Assembly (NCBI GenBank): GCA_017443345.1
Contig: JAFSNR010000027.1
Coordinates: 47,481 to 111,480, forward strand
DNA: 64,000 nucleotides
Direction: 5' to 3'
From: Prevotella sp.
GTDB lineage: Bacteria > Bacteroidota > Bacteroidia > Bacteroidales > Bacteroidaceae
The position numbers and the translations under genes are program-made. This document shows, in pieces, positions 51,634-62,024 of the stretch (positions are counted from its first letter, which is position 1; every line of letters starts with the position of its first letter). The notes below the pieces were generated by a model. The model did no database searches and had not been told where the DNA came from. It saw only the letters and a program-made list of their open reading frames with translations.

Positions 51634-52989
51634 TTACTTACACAGTTTACACCCGTCACATTTATTCAGTTCTCCACGGAAGCGTTTCTCCACAAGGTAA
51701 TGGAGGCGATCGCGCAATGGCTCCAGCTGCATCTTGTCGATGACCTCATTGATAAAAGCATTCTGAAGAAGAAGTTTAGCCTCGTCGAGCGAGATGCCTC
51801 GCTGACGCATATAGAAAAGGGCGGCATCGTTAAGCTGACCAACCGTCGAACCATGGGCACACTTCACATCGTCGGCATAGATCTCCAGCATCGGCTGGGT
51901 GTACATACGCGCCTCCTTGGTGGCTGTCAGATTCTGGTTCGTCATCTGAGAAGAGGTCTTCTGAGCGCCATGCTCTACCAACACACGACCAGCAAAGGCG
52001 CCTGTTGACTGATCGTCGAGCACGTATTTATAGAGTTCGTTCGAGGTGCAATGAGGTGCCTTGTGAATAATCAGCGTGTTATTGTCCACATGCTGCTGTT
52101 TGTCAGCAATCACACAGCCATAGCATTGACACTCAGCCCCCTCACCGCTGAAGGTAAGATCAAGCTTGTTGCGGGTAATACCATTATGTAAGGTAATGAC
52201 ATTGTGGTTCACACGACTGTCGCGCTGCTGGTCGATATAGACATTGCTAATACGGACATTCTTATGATGAGTCTCCTCCATACAATAGAGGTCGAGCGAC
52301 GCATTGTCGCCTACATAAGCCTCGATGACTTGTGTAGCCAGGAAATTGCGATCGTCAGCAGCGTGGTCGCAGAAGAGCATCTTAATCTCTGCACCTTCTT
52401 CAAGAATAATCAGCACACGACGATTTACCATCAGATCAGGCACTTGGCGCTGCGCATTGCTTGGAGTCGCTTTCAGTATGTTAATAACCTGAATAGCACG
52501 ATCGACCTTTACGTTCTTAGGCACGTATACCAGCATACCATCCTGCGCCAACATGGTATTGAGGGCCGTGATGGCATCATCGCTGGTCTTGGCAAGTTTG
52601 GCGTAATATTTGGCGACAAGTTCAGGATAATCGCGCAGGGAGCCGACAATCACACCTTCGGGCAGATGACCTTTAGGTTTATCATCGTGATAGAACATGT
52701 CGTTAACCACGAAATAAAGGCTCGTACTCAGGTTGGGTACATCACAACGGAAAGCCTCGTAAGGATCAACGGGAATCTGGAGGCGATTGATATTGACACC
52801 ATAATCGGGAGCAAAAAGCTTATGAATATCAGTATACTTATAGCGTTCCACCTTTTTCGAAGGGAATCCCAAAGCCTTAAAGTCCTCAAAAGCCTGATCA
52901 CGAACAACATTCATCACCTCGGGCGCATGATCAAAAATCATCTGCCGAGCCTGCTCGTAAAGATCTATATACTGTTGTTGGCTAGACAT
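51634..52989 (-). CDS. sufD: Fe-S cluster assembly protein SufD
   Basis: 451 residues of the SufB/SufD beta-helix family with CVIADKQQHVDNNTLIIHKAPHCTSNELYK and VKCAHGSTVGQLNDAALFYMRQRGIS, the latter corresponding to the HGxTxG region near the C-terminus. The C-terminus has CDGCKLCK. It forms the SufBC2D scaffold. Its ATG overlaps the sufC stop by one base (TAATG). Confidence 0.95.
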   Translation of the reverse strand: MSSQQQYIDLYEQARQMIFDHAPEVMNVVRDQAFEDFKALGFPSKKVERYKYTDIHKLFAPDYGVNINRLQIPVDPYEAFRCDVPNLSTSLYFVVNDMFYHDDKPKGHLPEGVIVGSLRDYPELVAKYYAKLAKTSDDAITALNTMLAQDGMLVYVPKNVKVDRAIQVINILKATPSNAQRQVPDLMVNRRVLIILEEGAEIKMLFCDHAADDRNFLATQVIEAYVGDNASLDLYCMEETHHKNVRISNVYIDQQRDSRVNHNVITLHNGITRNKLDLTFSGEGAECQCYGCVIADKQQHVDNNTLIIHKAPHCTSNELYKYVLDDQSTGAFAGRVLVEHGAQKTSSQMTNQNLTATKEARMYTQPMLEIYADDVKCAHGSTVGQLNDAALFYMRQRGISLDEAKLLLQNAFINEVIDKMQLEPLRDRLHYLVEKRFRGELNKCDGCKLCK

Positions 52990-53744
52990 TACTCCTCTCC
53001 TATTTCTTCCTTAATCCAGTCATAGCCGTGCTCCTGAATCTGCTTAGCAAGTTCAGGTCCACCTGTCTTGACAATTTTACCTTTGTACAATACATGAACG
53101 AACTGCGGACGAATCATCTCCAGCAGACGATCATAGTGGGTAATGACGATACACGATGTCTCTGGAGTCTGGAGCTTGTTAACACCCTCTGCCACGATAC
53201 GCATCGCATCGACATCGAGACCTGAGTCCGTCTCGTCAAGTATTGAGAGCTTGGGCTCAAGCATCGCCATCTGGAAAATCTCATTACGTTTCTTCTCACC
53301 ACCACTGAAACCTTCGTTCACAGAACGGTTAGCCAGTTTCGAGTCGAGTTCCACGATCTTGCGCTTCTCACGCTGAAGCTTCAGGAACTCAGCGGCATTC
53401 ATAGGTTCCAAGCCCTGATACTTGCGTTTCTCGTTGATGGCAGTCTTCATGAAGTTGGTCATAGAGACACCAGGAATCTCCACAGGATACTGGAACGAGA
53501 GGAAGAGTCCTTCGTGGGCACGATCCTCGGGTTTCATCTCCAATAGGTTCTTGCCGTTGAAATACGCCTCTCCCTCAGTTACCTCGTAAAGTGGATTGCC
53601 CACGAGCACAGCGCTCAACGTACTCTTACCAGAGCCATTGGGTCCCATGATGGCATGCGTCTCACCATCGTTGATTACGAGGTCAATGCCTTTTAATATC
53701 TCTTTCTCGCCAATCTTGGCATGTAAGTTTTTGACTTCTAACAT
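52989..53744 (-). CDS. sufC: Fe-S assembly ATPase SufC
   Basis: 251-residue ABC-type ATPase. Walker A GPNGSGKSTL (about 34-43), Q-loop FLSFQYPVEIPG, signature FSGGEKKRNE, Walker B SILDETDSGLDVDA, and the His switch IVITHYDRLL. ATP hydrolysis drives the SufBC2D scaffold. Only two bases separate it from sufB. Confidence 0.97.
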   Translation of the reverse strand: MLEVKNLHAKIGEKEILKGIDLVINDGETHAIMGPNGSGKSTLSAVLVGNPLYEVTEGEAYFNGKNLLEMKPEDRAHEGLFLSFQYPVEIPGVSMTNFMKTAINEKRKYQGLEPMNAAEFLKLQREKRKIVELDSKLANRSVNEGFSGGEKKRNEIFQMAMLEPKLSILDETDSGLDVDAMRIVAEGVNKLQTPETSCIVITHYDRLLEMIRPQFVHVLYKGKIVKTGGPELAKQIQEHGYDWIKEEIGEE

Positions 53745-53745
53745 A

Positions 53746-55227
53746 TTATCCTACTGTTCCTTCTAATGATACACTTAAAAGTTTCTGAGCCTCGACGGCA
53801 AACTCCATCGGGAGTTTCTGCAAGACCTCCTTGGCATAGCCGTTCACAATGAGTCCTACGGCCTGTTCTGTGGGGATGCCACGCTGATTACAATAGAACA
53901 GCTGATCCTCTGAAATCTTGGAGGTTGTCGCCTCATGCTCGAAGATGGCCGTGTCGTTATGTACATCCATATAAGGGAAGGTATGTGCGCCACAATCTGA
54001 ACCCAACAAGAGAGAATCGCACGAACTATAGTTGCGGGCATTATCTGCATTCGAAGTGGCACGCACGAGTCCACGATAAGAGTTCTGAGAGTGACCAGCC
54101 GAAATACCCTTTGAAATAATCGTCGACTTGGTATTCTTGCCGATGTGAATCATCTTCGTTCCCGTATCAGCCTCCTGATAATTATTCGTCACTGCTACAG
54201 AATAGAACTCTGCCTGCGAGTTGTCACCTCTCAAGATACACGAGGGGTATTTCCACGTAATGGCAGAACCTGTTTCCACCTGTGTCCAAGAGAGTTTGGA
54301 ATCGACACCTCGCAAATCGCCACGTTTCGTTACGAGATTCAGCACACCTCCCTTACCATTTTCATCGCCAGGATACCAGTTCTGTACAGTAGAGTATTTT
54401 ACCTCTGCACGGTCCATGACAATAATCTCCACAATAGCTGCATGCAGCTGGTTCTCATCGCGCATCGGTGCTGTACAACCTTCAAGATAGCTGACATAAG
54501 CATCATCGTCGGCAATGATCAGCGTACGTTCAAACTGGCCCGTATTACGTGCATTAATACGGAAATAACTGCTCAGTTCCATCGGGCAGCGTACACCTTT
54601 AGGAATATAGACAAAGGATCCGTCGCTGAATACAGCCGAATTCAAGGCTGCAAAGAAATTATCGCGGTAGGGTACAACAGTACCAAGATACTCACGCACC
54701 AAATCGGGATGTTCCTTGATGGCGTCACCGATAGAACAGAAGATAATACCTTTTTCACGGAGTTTCTCCTTGAAAGTTGTCTTTACACTGACGGAATCCA
54801 TGATAGCATCCACAGCTGTATTGCCACTCAGAGCCAATCGTTCTTCCAAAGGTATACCGAGCTTATCGAAGGTTTTCTCCAGTTCCGGATCAATTTTTCC
54901 ATCGCCCTTCGGCTTTTTGGCCAAGGGGTCAGCATAATAGGAGATCGCCTGATAATCAACAGGCGGCACGTGGACATGTCCCCAAGTCGGCTCTTTCTGT
55001 TCCTGCCAATAACGGAAGGCCTTCAGGCGGAATTCGAGCATCCACTCAGGTTCACCTTTTTTGGCAGAGATCAGACGGACAATATCTTCATCGAGGCCTA
55101 CGGGAATGATTTCCGTATGGACATCTGTCGTGAAGCCGAACTCATATTTTTGCTCGGCAATACGGCGCACCAACTCGTTATCGTCTTTCTGGGACTCAGG
55201 TTTTATATTCTTTTTCTTTTGATCCAT
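53746..55227 (-). CDS. sufB: Fe-S cluster assembly protein SufB
   Basis: 493 residues from [12 protein letters not shown] at 55227. [94 protein letters not shown] and [21 protein letters not shown] are all SufB features, including the conserved Cys and His residues of the cluster site. The frame extends 67 codons into the upstream gene and that part is not SufB-like. It begins one base after the SpoIIE-type phosphatase stop. Confidence 0.97.
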   Translation of the reverse strand: MDQKKKNIKPESQKDDNELVRRIAEQKYEFGFTTDVHTEIIPVGLDEDIVRLISAKKGEPEWMLEFRLKAFRYWQEQKEPTWGHVHVPPVDYQAISYYADPLAKKPKGDGKIDPELEKTFDKLGIPLEERLALSGNTAVDAIMDSVSVKTTFKEKLREKGIIFCSIGDAIKEHPDLVREYLGTVVPYRDNFFAALNSAVFSDGSFVYIPKGVRCPMELSSYFRINARNTGQFERTLIIADDDAYVSYLEGCTAPMRDENQLHAAIVEIIVMDRAEVKYSTVQNWYPGDENGKGGVLNLVTKRGDLRGVDSKLSWTQVETGSAITWKYPSCILRGDNSQAEFYSVAVTNNYQEADTGTKMIHIGKNTKSTIISKGISAGHSQNSYRGLVRATSNADNARNYSSCDSLLLGSDCGAHTFPYMDVHNDTAIFEHEATTSKISEDQLFYCNQRGIPTEQAVGLIVNGYAKEVLQKLPMEFAVEAQKLLSVSLEGTVG

Positions 55228-55228
55228 A

Positions 55229-57277
55229 TTAGTTATATTTGATGGCCAGCATCGTGAGGTCATCACTCTGTTGTGCTCCATCCACAAAGGCATGGACAGC
55301 CTCAGCCATCTGATTGACAATCTCAGCAGGCTGATTCTTTCCATTAGCCAGTAAGGCTTCTGCCTGATGGAGAATACGATCGTCACCGAACTGAACTTGC
55401 ATGTCATCTTCTGCCTCGTTGAGACCATCTGTAAAAAGGAAGATGGTCATCTGATGCTCAAACTGTATTTCCTGAGGCACAAAGTCCAAATCAGCCATCA
55501 GTCCAAGCGGCACGTTAGGCTGACAAGGCACCAATGAAACCTCGCGGCCAATGAGCAAAGGAGGATTATGGCCAGCATTGCAATAACGCAAGAGTCCAGT
55601 TCCAAGTTCAAGCACACCAATGAATGCCGTCACAAACATACTATTCTCATTTCCGTCTGCCAATGCCTGGTTCAATGTATAGGCAATACGGTGAGGTTCG
55701 GCTGTATGTGCAGAGATATTACGGAACAACGAACGCGTCATAGCCATCACCAATGAGGCAGGCACACCCTTACCAGAGACATCTCCGATACAGAAGAACA
55801 ACTTCTCGTCACGGATATAGAAATCAAACAGGTCGCCACCCACATCCTTGGCTGGCGTCAGCGTACCATAGATATCAATATCATCACGTTCAGGATAAGG
55901 CGGGAAGGTCTTAGGCAGCATCGACATCTGGATGTCATGAGCTACCTTCAGCTCATTCTCGATGGCCGCCTTCGATGCAGTAGTATCCTTGAGTTCCTCA
56001 ACGTATTCCGAGAGTGAGTGCTGCATGCCCTCAAAAGAGTCGCGCAGCAGACGGACCTCGTCGTTATGTTTGATCTTAGGCAGAGGCGCACTGAAATTAC
56101 CCTTTGCCACCTCATTAGCAGAATCTGCCAGTTGTTTCAGTGGCCGGGTAGCTCGCTTTATAACAATGCTACCTACGATTCGCGTCACCAATAAGGCAAT
56201 CGCTATCAATAGGAGCAAGATAACACCAGCACCAATGCTGATGATATAAATCATGAAACTCGGAACCGTCAAGGCAATGCTCCAGTCCGTATGTTCTATC
56301 GGCTCATAGAATACATAGGCGGAGATGTTATCCATATCAAAGAACTTGGAAGGGGTGGGCTGAAGGCCATTTTCACTATAAAAGCCTTTCTTACGAGCTA
56401 CCATCATATGGCCTATATGGTCGTCGATGGAATCTGGCGTCTCGCCAGCCAGTTTGAAAAAGTTCTCCTTGATGACACGCTCATTCTCAGGATGCGCAAT
56501 ATACGTACCGTCTTTATTGATAATAAAGGTAAGGGTCAGCTGTCGCCATTTGCGATCTGCCCAGTTGAGTACATTATCATCAGATGAATTCTCATCGATA
56601 TCATTACCTGTAAAGACTTTGATGTTTTCGCCATTGACAGTCAATCCTTTGACAGTCTTACCGCAGAACCATTCAAGTGACAAGTCGGCCCCGATGATAG
56701 CTACCGCCTTGCCCTGCTTGTCATGGATGGGAATCATACAGGATACTAACGGTGTAATGGAATCCACCGCGTCAAAGAAAGGCTTAGACCAATAATTGCT
56801 ATCAGCTTTTAAGGCCTCAGTAAACCACTCAGCCTTCAGATAGTCATGTTTTGCGTCACCGATAAAGCGATTCTCTACAACCCGTCCACTATCGACCTTG
56901 ATGGCGTATGGGCAGTACCAATGACCTTTCTGCGGATAGTAATTGTCTATGAAGCTGATGCCACAACTACGGATATAGGGATTGTGGGCTACCACATCTT
57001 TCATGATGGCTGGCAACTTGTCGGGGCGATCAAGATTATTCTCTATCTCCGACACGTGACTTAACGTACCAACATAGACCGTCGATAGGATTCGGCTTAC
57101 ATTCGCATTGGAAGTAGACAGATAACTCTTATAGAGGTCTGTCTCTTCCATCTCACTGAAGCTCTTGACGAAGACATAAATCCCATAGCCCGCAAGACCC
57201 ATCACAACGAGTTGCGTCAATGCAATCCATCGTGTGAGCCGCTTGGCAAAGGAGCTTCTCTTGGGTTTCTTACTCAT
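55229..57277 (-). CDS. Membrane sensor phosphatase: dCache-type sensor, HAMP, SpoIIE/PP2C domain
   Basis: 682 residues. Membrane helix at about 17-37, a periplasmic sensor of about 300 residues with dCache character ([49 protein letters not shown]), a second helix at about 342-366, HAMP (about 367-420, [20 protein letters not shown]) and a coiled linker. A SpoIIE-type PP2C domain (about 450-682) has [40 protein letters not shown] and [12 protein letters not shown], with metal-binding Asp residues intact. It would dephosphorylate an anti-sigma antagonist or similar partner; none is in this window. It lies between infB (one-base gap) and sufB (one-base gap). Confidence 0.92.
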   Translation of the reverse strand: MSKKPKRSSFAKRLTRWIALTQLVVMGLAGYGIYVFVKSFSEMEETDLYKSYLSTSNANVSRILSTVYVGTLSHVSEIENNLDRPDKLPAIMKDVVAHNPYIRSCGISFIDNYYPQKGHWYCPYAIKVDSGRVVENRFIGDAKHDYLKAEWFTEALKADSNYWSKPFFDAVDSITPLVSCMIPIHDKQGKAVAIIGADLSLEWFCGKTVKGLTVNGENIKVFTGNDIDENSSDDNVLNWADRKWRQLTLTFIINKDGTYIAHPENERVIKENFFKLAGETPDSIDDHIGHMMVARKKGFYSENGLQPTPSKFFDMDNISAYVFYEPIEHTDWSIALTVPSFMIYIISIGAGVILLLLIAIALLVTRIVGSIVIKRATRPLKQLADSANEVAKGNFSAPLPKIKHNDEVRLLRDSFEGMQHSLSEYVEELKDTTASKAAIENELKVAHDIQMSMLPKTFPPYPERDDIDIYGTLTPAKDVGGDLFDFYIRDEKLFFCIGDVSGKGVPASLVMAMTRSLFRNISAHTAEPHRIAYTLNQALADGNENSMFVTAFIGVLELGTGLLRYCNAGHNPPLLIGREVSLVPCQPNVPLGLMADLDFVPQEIQFEHQMTIFLFTDGLNEAEDDMQVQFGDDRILHQAEALLANGKNQPAEIVNQMAEAVHAFVDGAQQSDDLTMLAIKYN

Positions 57278-57278
57278 C

Positions 57279-60089
57279 TTAAAGTTTCTGTTCTACCTCT
57301 ATCTCAGTGAAGGTCTCGATGATGTCACCGACCTGGATATCGTTGAAGTTAACCAGTGAAATACCACACTCGAGTCCTGTTGCGACCTCCTTGGCATCAT
57401 CCTTATAGCGTTTCAGGGCATCGATAGGAGCTGTGTGGATCACGATACCATCACGGATGACACGTGCCTTATCCTTGTTGTGTACCTTACCGTCAGTAAC
57501 AAGACCACCTGCCACAGTACCAACCTTGGATATCTTGAACACCTGTTTCACCTCGATCTCACCAGAAATCACTTCCTTCTTCACCTTATCGAGCATACCC
57601 TGCATCGTCGACTTCACGTCATCGATCGCATCATAGATAATCGAATAGGTATTAATCTCAACGCCCTCACGGTCAGCAGCCTTGCGGGCATCGGCAGAAG
57701 GACGGACCTGGAAACCGATGATGATAGCCTCTGATGCAGAAGCCAGCATAACATCATTCTCTGAAATCTGACCTACAGCTTTCGAGATAACATTTACCTG
57801 AACCTTCTCAGTAGAAAGTTTGATGAATGAGTCGGAGAGCGCCTCGATAGATCCGTCGGTATCACCCTTAACGATGATGTTCAACTCATGGAACTCACCC
57901 AGTGCAATACGATGAGACAGTTCGTCGAGTCCCAATTTAGTGGTGGTACGCAGACTCTGCTCACGCTGCAGCTGAATACGTTTGTTAGTAATTTCACGAG
58001 CTTCCTGCTCTGTATCCATAATGTGGAAAGAGTCACCAGCAGTAGGAGCACCATTCAGACCAAGGATAATAGCGGGTTCAGCAGGACCTGCCTTCTCAAT
58101 GCGCTGATTACGCTCATTGAACATCGCCTTTACCTTACCCCAAGCCGTACCGGCAATCACAACATCGCCGACCTTCAGCGTACCATTTGAAACAAGCACG
58201 GTAGAAACGTAGCCACGACCCTTATCGAGTGAAGACTCAATGATGGAACCTGTGGCCTTACGGTTAGGATTGGCCTTCAAGTCAAGCATCTCGGCTTCAA
58301 GCAGCACTTTCTCCAACAGCTCATCGACACCAATACCCTTCTTGGCACTGATCTCCTGACACTGATACTTACCACCCCACTCTTCTACGAGCAGGTTCAT
58401 GTTGGCCAAATCCTCGCGAATCTTATCAGGATTTGCTCCTGGCTTATCAATCTTGTTGATAGCGAACACCATCGGCACATTAGCAGCCTGAGCATGAGCA
58501 ATAGCCTCCTTGGTAGTAGGCATCACAGAGTCATCAGCTGCAACGATGATAATAGCAATATCCGTCACCTGAGCACCACGGGCACGCATGGCTGTAAATG
58601 CCTCGTGTCCAGGGGTATCAAGGAAGGTAATCTGACGACCATCCTTCAACTTCACGTTGTAAGCACCGATGTGCTGAGTGATACCACCAGCCTCACCTGC
58701 GATTACGTTCGTATTACGGATATGGTCGAGCAACGAAGTCTTACCATGGTCAACATGTCCCATCACCGTTACGATTGGAGCGCGAGTCACGAGATCGTTC
58801 TCATCATCGTCCTCCTCAGTGATCGCGTTCTGAACTTCAGCACTGACATATTCGGTGGTAAAACCAAACTCCTCAGCCACAATATTGATGGTCTCGGCAT
58901 CAAGACGCTGGTTGATAGACACCATGATGCCGATGCTCATACAAGTTCCAATGACCTGGTTCACACCAACATTCATCATCGTTGCAAGTTCGGAAACAGT
59001 TACAAACTCTGTCAACTTCAGGACCTTGCTTTCAGCTGCCTGTGTCTCCATCTCCTCCTGCATACGCTCGGCGACGGCGTCACGCTTCTCTTTACGATAC
59101 TTAGCACCCTTCTTATTCTGATTGGTTTTTGAAGTCAGACGAGCCAGTGTCTCCTTCACCTGACGTGCTACAGCCTCATCATCCACCTCAAGCGGCTTCT
59201 GAATCGGACGGTTCTTCTTTTTGTTCTTACCGCCTCCCTGCTGATTGTTGTCCTGGAAGTTCTGGTTTCCTCCCTTACTCTTATTATTCTTCTTATTGTT
59301 CTGGTTCTTTTCCTGGTTAGCTGCGGCCTCGATATCCACGCGTTCCTTTCCTCCACGGATACGTTCACGCTTTTTCTTCTCACCGTTGCCACCATGCATC
59401 TGAGCCTGCTTTTCCTCACGTTCCTTACGACGCTCCTCCTTAGATTTCTTCTTCGGACGAGTGCTCTGGTTCAGTGAGTCAAGGTCAATCTTTCCCAGAA
59501 CATTAACCTTCGGAGCCATCTTCTCTTCGCTCTTCAGCGTAAAGATCTCTGCTGCCTCCTCTGGGCTATCAGAATCATCCTGATTGACCTCATCCTGATC
59601 AAGTTCAACTTTCACTTCCTCTTTTGCCTCAACTGGTTGTTCCTCTTTCTGCTTAGGTTCAGACTTCACAACAGCCGGTTTCTCTTCTTTCATCTCAACA
59701 GGACTCTCCTGAGTCTTTTGAGTCTCTGTAGGATCCTGCTGAGGTTTTTCTTCCTTCTTGGCAGGCTTGCCGATAGCATCAAGGTCGATCTTTCCCAATG
59801 GCGTAAAGGTTTGGCGCGTTTCTTCCTTCACCTCCACCACTGGCTCGGGTTTGATCTCTTTCTTGGGCTTTTCTTTCTTCTTAGGGAATATCATCCCTGC
59901 CTGGGTCTTTACGTCCTTGTCGCCCTTGAACTCTCTGACCAGTGCGTCGTATTGCTCATCGGAGATTTTCGTGTTGACATTCGCGTCGTCCTTGATTTCC
60001 CCCAGACTCGGTTTGTTCTTCAGATAGTCTATCGCCGTCTGAAGTCCAATATTCAGTTCTGTTAATACCTTATTTAATCTGACTCCCAT
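57279..60089 (-). CDS. infB: Translation initiation factor IF-2
   Basis: 936 residues. N-terminal IF2_N-type helix [23 protein letters not shown], a long low-complexity Lys/Glu/Pro/Gln/Asn region to about 330, a second IF2_N-like segment, then the G domain with [18 protein letters not shown] (about 440-457), [15 protein letters not shown] and NKIDKPGA. C-terminal domains end [16 protein letters not shown]. It brings fMet-tRNA to the 30S subunit. The order rimP-nusA-infB is conserved in bacteria. The spacer to nusA consists of an AT-rich repeat. Confidence 0.97.
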   Translation of the reverse strand: MGVRLNKVLTELNIGLQTAIDYLKNKPSLGEIKDDANVNTKISDEQYDALVREFKGDKDVKTQAGMIFPKKKEKPKKEIKPEPVVEVKEETRQTFTPLGKIDLDAIGKPAKKEEKPQQDPTETQKTQESPVEMKEEKPAVVKSEPKQKEEQPVEAKEEVKVELDQDEVNQDDSDSPEEAAEIFTLKSEEKMAPKVNVLGKIDLDSLNQSTRPKKKSKEERRKEREEKQAQMHGGNGEKKKRERIRGGKERVDIEAAANQEKNQNNKKNNKSKGGNQNFQDNNQQGGGKNKKKNRPIQKPLEVDDEAVARQVKETLARLTSKTNQNKKGAKYRKEKRDAVAERMQEEMETQAAESKVLKLTEFVTVSELATMMNVGVNQVIGTCMSIGIMVSINQRLDAETINIVAEEFGFTTEYVSAEVQNAITEEDDDENDLVTRAPIVTVMGHVDHGKTSLLDHIRNTNVIAGEAGGITQHIGAYNVKLKDGRQITFLDTPGHEAFTAMRARGAQVTDIAIIIVAADDSVMPTTKEAIAHAQAANVPMVFAINKIDKPGANPDKIREDLANMNLLVEEWGGKYQCQEISAKKGIGVDELLEKVLLEAEMLDLKANPNRKATGSIIESSLDKGRGYVSTVLVSNGTLKVGDVVIAGTAWGKVKAMFNERNQRIEKAGPAEPAIILGLNGAPTAGDSFHIMDTEQEAREITNKRIQLQREQSLRTTTKLGLDELSHRIALGEFHELNIIVKGDTDGSIEALSDSFIKLSTEKVQVNVISKAVGQISENDVMLASASEAIIIGFQVRPSADARKAADREGVEINTYSIIYDAIDDVKSTMQGMLDKVKKEVISGEIEVKQVFKISKVGTVAGGLVTDGKVHNKDKARVIRDGIVIHTAPIDALKRYKDDAKEVATGLECGISLVNFNDIQVGDIIETFTEIEVEQKL

Positions 60090-60127
60090 CTAATTCTAAT
60101 TGATAATTTGTAATTGACAATTGATAA
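60090..60127. repeat. AT-rich repeat in the nusA-infB spacer
   Basis: The whole 38-base spacer is made of AATTGATAATT/AATTGACAATT-type units (TTGATAATT at 60109-region and 60121-region). It carries no promoter box or hairpin with a T-tract. Confidence 0.5.
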
Positions 60128-61387
60128 TTACTCAAACTCAGCACGGAGCACATCCAGCAGATGGTCAACGGTCTCTTCTTCCAGGTCAGCCTTCTCAATG
60201 AGCATCTCACGAGGTGCATTGAGGACAGACTTAGCCGTATCCAGACCAATAGCCTTAATAGAATCGATAACCCACTGGTCGATCTCGTCAGCGAACTCGT
60301 CCAGATAGATATCCTCGTCGGCCTCGTTCTCACTGACTACACGGAATACATCGATAGTGTATTCAGTCAACATAGAAGCCAATTTAATGTTCATACCGCC
60401 ACGACCGATAGCCAGCGACACCTCCTCAGGCTGCAGATAAACCTCTGCCTTGTGATTTTCCTGATCAAGGATGATATTGGTAACCTTTGCAGGACTCAGT
60501 GCACGCTGAATAAACAACTGAACGTTGCTGGAGTAGTTGATGACGTCGATATTCTCATTGCAGAGCTCACGAACAATACCATGTACACGACTACCCTTCA
60601 CACCGACACAAGCGCCTACCGGATCGATACGCTCATCATAACTCTCAACAGCCACCTTGGCACGGTCGCCTGGCATACGGGCAACACGCTTGATCGTAAT
60701 CAAACCATCGTTGATCTCAGGAACCTCAGCCTCCAACAGACGCTCGAGGAACACAGGACTGGTACGAGAGAGGATAATACGTGGGTTGTTGTTCTCGTTC
60801 TGCACCTCTTTCACGATAGCACGAACGGTCTCACCCTTATGGTAGTTATCCGAAGGAATCTGCTCTCCCTTCGGCAGATGGAGCTCATTACCCTCATCAT
60901 CCATCAGCAACACCTCGCGCTTCCAGATCTGATATACCTCACCACTGACAACCTGTCCTACCTTATCCTTATACTTCTGATAGAGAGAATCATGCTCCAG
61001 CTCCAGGATCTTTGAAGCCAGGGTCTGACGCAGGTTCAGGATGGCACGACGGCCGAATTTCTGGAAGTTCACCTCCTCAGATACTTCCTCGCCAACCTCA
61101 TAGTCGGGCTCAATTTTCTGGGCCTCGCTCAGTGCAATCTCCTTGTTTTCATCCTCCACCTCGCCATCGGCTACTACCACACGGTTACGGTGAATCTCAA
61201 AGTCACCCTTGTCAGGGTTAACGATCACATCAAAGTTCTCATCCGAGCCATAGATCTTGGCGATAACATTACGGAAACTCTCTTCCAATACGCTCACCAG
61301 TGTAGTACGGTCGATGTTCTTGGTCTCTTTGAACTCCTGAAAGGTCTCAATCATTGAGGGGCCTTTCACATCTTTCTTAATTGCCAT
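60128..61387 (-). CDS. nusA: Transcription termination/antitermination factor NusA
   Basis: 419 residues. N-terminal RNA polymerase-binding domain (1-130), S1 domain about 135-200 (VGQVVSGEVYQIWKREVLLMDDEGNELHLP), KH1 and KH2 with GACVGVKGSRVHGIVREL and LAIGRGGMNIKLAS, and a short acidic C-terminus. It lacks the two C-terminal repeats of E. coli NusA, as usual outside the gamma group. It modulates pausing and termination. It is second in the rimP-nusA-infB run and could act on the leader hairpin at 61915. Confidence 0.97.
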   Translation of the reverse strand: MAIKKDVKGPSMIETFQEFKETKNIDRTTLVSVLEESFRNVIAKIYGSDENFDVIVNPDKGDFEIHRNRVVVADGEVEDENKEIALSEAQKIEPDYEVGEEVSEEVNFQKFGRRAILNLRQTLASKILELEHDSLYQKYKDKVGQVVSGEVYQIWKREVLLMDDEGNELHLPKGEQIPSDNYHKGETVRAIVKEVQNENNNPRIILSRTSPVFLERLLEAEVPEINDGLITIKRVARMPGDRAKVAVESYDERIDPVGACVGVKGSRVHGIVRELCNENIDVINYSSNVQLFIQRALSPAKVTNIILDQENHKAEVYLQPEEVSLAIGRGGMNIKLASMLTEYTIDVFRVVSENEADEDIYLDEFADEIDQWVIDSIKAIGLDTAKSVLNAPREMLIEKADLEEETVDHLLDVLRAEFE

Positions 61388-61422
61388 TTTGATTCTTTTA
61401 TTTTTTTACTTTCTTTGATTTC

Positions 61423-61890
61423 TTACTTGAATGCCAGAATATACTTGGCGTACTTGATTGCGTCCATCGAGTAAGCCTTGTCCACATCGACGATAACAGG
61501 ACGCTTCTTGCCTTCCTGCTTCTGCTTCTCCTGAATGGTCACCACAAAGTCACGTCCGTCAACCGATTTCAGCGTACCCTGCACTTTCTTTCCTTCCAGA
61601 TCGAGCACCTCAACTGTATCACCGATATGGTTCACATACTGCTGAGCCACCTTGAATGGTTGACCCAGACCTGCGCTACCAACTTCCAGTTCATATTCGC
61701 CCAGTTCATCGCCCAGACGCTCCTGGAGGAAACGGCTCAGTTCGGCACAGTCCTCTATCCACACACCATCTGCGTGGTCGATTTCGATGACGATTCTGTC
61801 ATCACTTGCATAGTTGATGTCAACGAGGAAGTAGTCATTGTCCTTCAACCACTCTTCCGTCAAAGTCTTAATTGTCTCTTTAGTAATCAT
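61423..61890 (-). CDS. rimP: Ribosome maturation factor RimP
   Basis: 155 residues. N-terminal alpha-beta domain with DYFLVDINYASDDRIVIEIDHADGVWIEDCAELSRFLQERL and LEVGSAGLGQPFKVAQQY, then an SH3-like domain with VDGRDFVVTIQEK. It helps mature the 30S subunit. It is the first gene of the run to rnhB, 35 bases before nusA, with a promoter and leader hairpin upstream. Confidence 0.93.
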   Translation of the reverse strand: MITKETIKTLTEEWLKDNDYFLVDINYASDDRIVIEIDHADGVWIEDCAELSRFLQERLGDELGEYELEVGSAGLGQPFKVAQQYVNHIGDTVEVLDLEGKKVQGTLKSVDGRDFVVTIQEKQKQEGKKRPVIVDVDKAYSMDAIKYAKYILAFK

Positions 61891-61914
61891 TTAATCAAAA
61901 CATTATATATCGAA

Positions 61915-61942
61915 AATGAGAGACTCTTTCGAGCCTCTCATT
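61915..61942 (-). promoter_or_regulatory. Leader hairpin upstream of rimP
   Basis: Stem AATGAGAG (61915-61922) with CTCTCATT (61935-61942), one A-C mismatch, then CTC/GAG around TTTC. On the minus strand it lies between the expected transcript start (about 61950) and the rimP ATG at 61890, and is followed by TTCGATATATAATG. It is a possible attenuator or protein-binding site. Confidence 0.6.
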
Positions 61943-61956
61943 CCGCTGAACGGGTG

Positions 61957-61988
61957 CAAAATTACGCATTTTCCCGCTATCTACCAAA
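61957..61988 (-). promoter_or_regulatory. Promoter for rimP-nusA-infB run
   Basis: TAATTTTG at 61957-61964 and TTTG at 61985-61988 on the minus strand with 20 bases between, a full consensus. Confidence 0.8.
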
Positions 61989-62024
61989 TATTTAGTAACT
62001 TTTTTATGCAATAAAGCTAAAAAA

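Noticed and set aside
55228-55428. 67-codon extension of SufB
   Set aside because: It overlaps the SpoIIE-type gene in another frame and has no SufB similarity; the start at 55227 follows that gene's stop by one base.
60161-61015. 284-codon plus-strand frame opposite nusA
   Set aside because: NusA motifs on the minus strand are unmistakable; the antisense frame is open because of codon bias.
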